From Liopterus haemorrhoidalis (lineage: Eukaryota > Arthropoda > Insecta > Coleoptera > Dytiscidae): 64,000 bases of DNA. Shown one piece after another: positions 58,498 through 64,000 of this stretch. The notes beneath the pieces are model-generated. The model was not told where the DNA came from. It worked only from the letters and a program-made list of their open reading frames with translations, and searched no databases. Every line of letters starts with the position of its first letter. Within the stretch, counting starts at the first letter, position 1. A program made the translations under genes and the position numbers. The stretch spans positions 4,724,882-4,788,881 of the forward strand of contig OZ020611.1 of assembly GCA_963971575.1 (NCBI GenBank). The letters run 5' to 3'.

Positions 58498-60004
58498 TTT
58501 ACCGACCACGAACATATATAAGGGAGGTATTGTGATCATACCGATTTTGGCATTTCGAGATTTCGATGGATCTCCACGAATTAAGGTCCCTACATAACGT
58601 TTTGACTATTTTTAGCATGATGTCTGTCCGTCTGTCTATCCATCTGTCCTGTAAGGGAGGTAATTTTGATATTATTTCATAAATAAATTCATTATAATCA
58701 TTCAATTAGAGTAAAATATTTAATCTGTTAAACGATAAAAAAATAATCTATTGCTTAGAAAGGGCAGTTAAGATAACGGTAGATTATTTATTATTGCAAC
58801 TTGACACTTTTGTCAATGTAACATGAAAAGTGAATCGTAAATTATTGTGTTAAAAAATATACGTCAACCATAAGCACATAAATAATAATTAAATTTTGTC
58901 TGAGATATAAATATTATGATTGGGCTATTTTCTAATGGGATATTTATCTGAGTTATCACCAATAAATTATGAATTTTAAGATAGTACAAGACAGATAAAC
59001 AAGAGGTGTTAAATGACATTTAACAGTTGGGCGAAGTAAGCATTTCAGGGCAGTCATGTTTTAAGGGGAGTAGATTGAAAACCATCATAACGTTAAGATG
59101 TTAAAAAAAGTTTGAAGTTAAGCCGTCGTATGGTTAAGACCATGTTTTGGAGTTGGTTTTTAAGAGACATGGGTTAGAGACATTTAGAGTGTTTGGGCGA
59201 GTCGAAATAAAGTAACAATGTAATTCTGTATGAACGTTAGTGTAGTGACCAGCTAAAAAGTGGAGAGACAATAGTTAGAAACATGTAGTGGTTAAATTAG
59301 TGTTTGGTGTAAAGTATGTCTAGTGTGTGCGAATGTGTGTCTCATTTGGATTTAGCTGTATCGACGTAATTGTAAGTCTAGTGTAATTAGTGTAAATATT
59401 TAAACCGTAATCGTAATTAAAGTAGGTTAGCTAAAATGTTGAGTTTAATTGAAACAACCCTTAATCCTTTCAAGAATCATAGCAACCAGCTAGCGGACTA
59501 TAAGGGGGGGGGTCCAGACTTGAACCGCTCGCAAGTCTTGGAACCCATAATGTGAGGGAGACCTAAAGTTGAGGGATGTACAGACTAAGTACAAATGAAA
59601 TAAATAAATCAGCCAACAGTGACATTTCATATTTATCATATCGTAGCTCCCCACAGTCCGCCCCGTCCATCCGTCTGTCCGTCCGTCCGTCTGTCTGTGT
59701 ATGTACACGTGCAAAGCAAATTCGGCTGAAAGAGTTTTTATGAAACTTCATATTTAAACTTCTGTTTTCAATGGCATGAGTTTATCAACTTTTGGTAAAA
59801 ATCGGTTGAATAAAAATGGCAGTTTACTCATGTCGACTTTAAAATTTTTGCGAATATTACACAACAGAAAAATATTTCGAAAAAAATTATTGAACAAAAG
59901 TTGCTATAAAAGCAATAACTAACAATGTTTATTTGAGACATTTTTTGATAAAACGAAAAAAATTTGAAATATTTTTCGAAATTTTCTCAATTTTTTCATA
60001 CTTA
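58498..60004 (+). repeat. Family B copy (B5) split by a solo LTR
   Basis: B head 58498-58649 (subTIR ACCGACCACGA, two changes) resumes at 59656 inside the microsatellite and runs to about 60004. There the 60007 mariner-like element interrupts it at the TA in CTTATATG. The 3' subTIR and hairpin are not visible beyond that element. Confidence 0.8.
58650..59655 (+). mobile_element. Probable solo LTR (1.0 kb)
   Basis: Begins TGTAAGGGAGG and ends CTCCCCACA, so TG...CA with the short terminal inversion TGT..GGGAG. GTCC flanks both sides (58646-58649, 59656-59659), a 4-bp duplication as for gypsy-type elements. AATAAATAAA lies 50 bp before the end. It interrupts an otherwise continuous family B copy. 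The 4-bp duplication lies in a TCTG/TCCG repeat, which weakens it. No internal coding region. Confidence 0.65.
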
Positions 60005-60006
60005 TA

Positions 60007-61377
60007 CAGTGAATTTATTTTTTAATGCAACATGTACTATGTCATTACCGTGCATACAGTTTTTGACGGCAATATAAATCGTGTTCATTTTCATTTGCAA
60101 CATAGAAAAAAACCATATTTACTAGCAAAATCAAAATATTTTATTGAAAATACAAATAGAAAAAAATAAATAAATAACTAATAAAAACTTATAATAAATG
60201 TTCAAAAGTTTTTCCGTTTACTTGCATACAAAATGTTAAGCGATCATAAAAATTATTCAAAACATTCAGCAATTCCTCTTGAGGTATATTGTTGGATGCT
60301 TGAACAATTTTGTTTTGCAGTTCAGCAACATCCCTAAGTTCTCCATTATATACTTTGGCCTTTAAATATCTCCAATAAAAAAAATCATTGGGTGCCAAAT
60401 CCGGAGATCTCGCTGGCCAATTCATCGACCCTCCTCTTCCAATTCAGCTATTTGGGAAAATTCTATGTAAATATTCTAGAATAATGGACTTGTGCGCCAT
60501 CATGTTGAAACCATACTTGTCCATTAATATTCAGGTTTCGCAACGGTAATATTTGGTTTTGCAAAAGGGCTAGATATTTTCCGGCATTAAGGTTACTGTC
60601 AATAAAAAAAAGGCCCTATAATATTGGTTCCTATTATCCCCAAACATTTAATTTAGCGGCCTTTGAGTTCGGAAGGAATGAAACAAATGTAAATTTTCTC
60701 GAGTCCAGTACCTAAAATTTTGTCTGTGCACTTCACTATTTAGAGTAAACGTTGCTTCGTAAGTAAATACAATTCTTTGAAGCATTGTTGGGTCGGAATT
60801 AATTTTTTCTCAACATTTCAAACAAAAATCCATACGTACTGCTGCGTCCCTTTCTAACAATTCTTGATGATTTTGAAATTTATATGATCGAAACTTTTCT
60901 TTTTTTTAGAAGTTAAAAACAGATCCAATACTGACACCAACGGTTTGTGCAATTGATTTTAAAGTATTTTGATTGTTTTCTTCCACTTGTAATAATATTT
61001 CCAACTGCTTCTCTTCTGTAAGCACGTGGGATGTTGTTCTTTTTTTATTATGTTGTGACTTAAGACATCCTTCGCGATGAAATTTATTAACTAATCTTGA
61101 AATTGTAGAAGGATTTGGTATTGGCCGATCTGGATAAGTTGCACCAAATACAGCAGATACTGCTCTTAAACTCATTTGGGAGTTATACCAAGTTACCATC
61201 ATTATTTTTTCTTCATCTGTATACATGTTGATTAATTTTTAAATCAGCAATGAGCAAAAGTATACACACTAATTGTCTATGTTGCAAATGAAAATGAACA
61301 CGATTTATATTGCTGTCAAAAACTTTATCCATGATAATGACATATATTACATGTTGCATTAAAAAATAAATTCTCTG
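60007..61377 (-). mobile_element. IS630/mariner-like element with ~95-bp TIRs
   Basis: The left end CAGTGAATTTATTTTTTAAT is mirrored at the right end (CAGAGAATTTATTTTTTAAT on minus). The match continues through ATGCAACATGTA and ATCGTGTTCATTTTCATTTG for almost 100 bp. TA flanks both ends (60005-60006, 61378-61379). 1371 bp. Confidence 0.93.
60189..61226 (-). pseudogene. IS630/mariner-like transposase, frame-shifted
   Basis: Minus strand. MYTDEEKIMMVTWYNSQMSL, then PNPSTISRLVNKFHREG (helix-turn-helix) and LKSIAQTVGVSIGSVFNF (second HTH) in 61226-60906. Degenerate middle: RIVFTYEATF, where the first catalytic Asp is Tyr (codon 60759-60761), then EVHRQNFRYW and VWFQHDGAQVHYSR (second Asp present). 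The end is NWPARSPDLAPNDFFYWRYL to a stop at 60189. Several indels lie between 60430 and 60905. Confidence 0.85.
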
Positions 61378-61379
61378 TA

Positions 61380-62124
61380 TATGTTCAGCAGTTGACGTCA
61401 ATGTTTTCTAAATGATGATGATACTGATATTGAGACCTACCAATTACACTGGCGATGTTTCGTGTTGTTACAGTGGCCAAGAAGAAAAAGAGAAATGTAC
61501 AGAACAGATTGGAGTAATGGTAATTTTGGTAGGTAATAATGAAAGCGGAGTTATGGACGTCATATATCTGCGTAAAAAGCGACGTACATAAATTGCGGTA
61601 TCAGTAACATGTAGGTAGGTAGTTAGTGACTACTTATTATTCAGTAGTTAGTCGAAAGTGAGCTGAGATTTGCTTGTTTCACAAATCCTTCGTTACGGCT
61701 CTGATTTATGGCGTTATTGAACATATTTTTACTTCGACAACGGTTTACATGCCGGAATCGTGACACGCTGAACCGAGTACATACACACTGCTATCATTAC
61801 CTACAGCCATGTAGAATACTCACAATTTATACATTATATGTATACACTCCAAACAAAAAGGAAATATTTTCAGCGATAATATTTATATACGGTATCTCAC
61901 AATCAAAAAGAAAAAGTGTAATTAAAATTTTAAAGGAATAAGGTTACTTGAAAATTATATTTTAATGCTATAGCAATATATTTTACAATTAAGGTTTTTT
62001 TTTAAATATATTTATTTAGGGTTGCTTCAACTGCTTGGTTATTAGCACCCCGGAATATCTGTTTTATATAATTAATATAATTACAAAATAAATATAATAT
62101 TCATAAATATTTAATAAGATTAAT
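61380..62124. other. Unassigned interval
   Basis: AT-rich. No recognisable feature. Confidence 0.4.
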
Positions 62125-62965
62125 TAATGCCATTAGAAATTATGTGGAATGGTGTATATTGTCAATTAAGTTTACATCTTTCAGAAATTTTAAAATGTTG
62201 TTTTCATATGTATTGGTTGATTTTTAAGTTTATATGTGGTTTATTAAATTTGCGTCTTTTAGGAACTGTATTATGTTTTCTATCTTGTCACTGGAATTGG
62301 AGAGTAGTATTGGAAGTGTCAATGCTTGTGTTAGTTGGTTGTGTATTCTGTGTGTTTTATATTTTTGACTGCGGATTAGTAAATGTTCTACAGTAATTTT
62401 GGTTTTGCAGACATCGCCCATTTGTGGTTCTGAGTGGTCGAAGATATGTTTGTGGGTGACTGCCATGTATCCTATCCTTAGCTTAGTTAAAATAACTTGT
62501 TCTCTTCTGTTGTCCCTGTTGTTCCACAAAACCAGTGGTAGGTTTATGGATCTCTGCTTGTTGTTGGTAAGGGTAGTCCAGTAATTGTTCCAATGTCCTC
62601 TTAGTCTTTTTTTACATTAAGTTTTGAAATCATTAGTAAGTTGATAATCAGTAGTAGATTCTGGGTAGTTATTTCTGGTGGCTTCTTTGGCTGTTTGGTC
62701 GGCTTCTTCGTTCCCAGGAATGCCTACATGGGATGGTATGCATACAATGGTGATATTTTTACCGTTGATTATTGCTTCACTGATGTTATCTTCGATTGTT
62801 TGAATGTATGGCATCTTCGTTTATATTTGTGGATGCCTTGGATAGCAGTGAGTCCGTGTAGATGACAAATCTTGTGTTATTTGACTGTTTTATGAAGTCC
62901 GTAGCTTTTAATATACTATATATTTCTGCTGTATATAATTTAGGCTTTCTTGTAACATATTTTAT
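62125..62965 (-). pseudogene. LINE ORF2 C-terminus with RNase H domain
   Basis: Minus strand. KLYTAEIYSILKATDFI and TRFVIYTDSLLSKAS (RNase H with its catalytic Glu and Asp), then frameshift and VCIPSHVGIPGNEEADQTAK (62814-62617, the final RNase H Asp). Then NRREQVILTKLRIGYMAVTH and a Cys/His segment around VCKTKITVEHLLIRS (62529-62230), ending LKDANLINHI. RNase H plus this tail marks an I/R1/Jockey-type LINE. The RT is absent and there are several breaks. Confidence 0.85.
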
Positions 62966-63061
62966 TATTAATAATTGTTTACATTAATTATTTTTTTAAA
63001 TATTTAACAACATAAAAATTGATATTTATAATAAACCTTACAATAAAAATTATACACCATT

Positions 63062-63600
63062 TTTTGGGGTTTTGTAGGTATGCCCACCAAAAAACCTCTA
63101 TAACGTCACTCATGTGTCTCTCTGACTGTCTGTACGGTAGAAATTGTAGCCAAACAGCTTGCAACAATTGAAGCCAACATAGAAAGTTGAAATTTGACAT
63201 ACTTATACAACTCTTTGACCCACATATAGGAAAAATACTTCAAAGAAACCCATGCGGAGATAAAAATAAACGACTATGTATTTAATAAAAAAATATGTAT
63301 TTTTCTTTTAATTTTGAGTGGCATACCAAATGGCATACCAAATGCGTGGATCAACAAACAAATTTTTATTTTTGAAAAATCTTCTTTTTTTTGGGATTTT
63401 TGACAAAAATATGTCAAAGTTTTGTTCCCCACCCTATCTCTCAGAGGGGTTGATCTAAAAATCTGAAAAAAATCTCCATAATGAACAATAATGGAAACCG
63501 GAATAGTTCAACAGGAATTTTTTATTAAGTTTGTTTTTCGAAAAATATCAATTCTTTGTGTCGTCGATAAAAAAAATATTTTTTTTTTTAATTTTTCTGT
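63062..63600 (+). repeat. Diverged family A 5' half
   Basis: Head GGGGTTTTGTAGGTATGCCC, a vestigial TCTG tract (63115-63135), the body block TTGAAATTTGACATACTTAT and TTTGACCCACATATAGG. It runs to about 63590, where a transposase remnant begins. It resembles the diverged copies at 5200 and 24370. Confidence 0.75.
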
Positions 63601-64000
63601 TGTATGAAAAGAAAGATACAACTTCGACAACAACACCTTACATATATTGTTAACAGTGGAGGAATATCCAAAAATTTCGATAAAACAAATATGTAAAAAT
63701 TTAAAAATGGATATAGCACAGTAAACAGTATTTTAAAAAACCATAAATTATATCCTTATAAACCAAAATTTATTCATTTATTGTAGAAAGGAATTTGGTT
63801 ATAAGTTTAGTTTTTTGTAGCTGCTTTATTGAAGAAACTCTAAATAATAGACATTTTTTGAAAAATCTGATGTATACCGATGAAGCTGTCTGTATTCACC
63901 ACAAATGGGATAGTATCATCCCAAAATTCAAGGTATTGAAGCACGGAAAATCCTCACTGGGTTATTAAATGCCGAAGTCAATATTCACAAAAAATCAACG
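63601..64000 (+). pseudogene. IS630/mariner-like transposase fragment, cut by window end
   Basis: Scattered frames: LLTVEEYPKISIKQICKNLK, then NSILKNHKLYPYKPKFIHLL (helix-turn-helix and linker), LKNLMYTDEA (first catalytic block, Asp present), GIVSSQNSRY and STENPHWVIKCRSQYSQKIN, the start of the strand leading to VWAGI in relatives. At least three frameshifts or stops. The window ends before the second catalytic block. Confidence 0.75.

Overview
This is an AT-rich, intron-scale, gene-poor stretch of a eukaryotic nuclear genome, almost certainly an insect. The evidence is the mix of decayed Tc1/mariner/IS630, hAT-like, piggyBac-like and non-LTR elements, TA-dinucleotide target duplications, (TCTG)n-bearing interspersed repeats, and no bacterial gene organisation. 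I cannot name the species. No complete host gene is visible. One possible terminal exon (about 40706-40792) is the only weak host candidate, and nothing resembles rRNA, a functional tRNA gene or CRISPR.

The backbone is three related non-autonomous repeat families, called A, B and C here. Each opens with a short subterminal inverted repeat (subTIR) that is the left arm of a 5' hairpin, then has a (TCTG)n or (TG)n microsatellite and an AT-rich body. Each closes with the inverted subTIR, and in A and B clearly (in C only imperfectly) a 3' hairpin and a T-run follow. This is the layout known for Helentron-associated elements (DINE-1/HINE-like). A copies lie at 1-616, 5200-6310, 20917-21500, 24370-25228, 27804-28937, 38622-39757, 51555-52621, 55937-57797 and 63062-63600. 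B copies lie at 821-1452, 29110-29575, 45959-47966 and 58498-60004. C copies lie at 46807-47510 and 52617-53320. Family A copies carry interchangeable tRNA-like modules with pol III A/B-box matches at one fixed internal position. Two arrays of a ~120-bp unit (9541-10462 and 30225-31533) repeat the family-A 5'-terminal hairpin in every unit.

Over this backbone lie other transposons. There is a nearly full 362-codon DD41D-like mariner transposase gene with TIRs and TA duplications (32690-33999) whose second catalytic Asp is Tyr, and its deleted sibling in inverted orientation (36611-37526). Further Tc1/mariner/IS630 wrecks lie at 2235-3290, 10955-11631, 31513-31900, 37603-40362, 41046-42187, 50256-51555, 60007-61377 and 63601-64000. 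A piggyBac derivative with TTAA duplication lies at 6774-7291. hAT-type MITEs lie at 23939-24285, 42269-42523 and 44354-44701. A probable solo LTR lies at 58650-59655.

Non-LTR elements include one well-preserved CR1/Jockey-group copy (13603-16891, minus) with a 940-residue uninterrupted ORF2 (endonuclease plus reverse transcriptase), the end of ORF1, an A-rich tail and a 27-bp target duplication. Fragments lie at 3362-3900, 5436-5923, 7628-8470, 22815-23395, 25290-25530, 32560-34170, 42885-43640 and 62125-62965. Nesting is readable at base level in several places, for example the mariner inside a LINE reading frame, A inside a Tc1 transposase, C inside B, an LTR inside B and an RTE-type LINE inside A. 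This gives a relative insertion order for much of the window.
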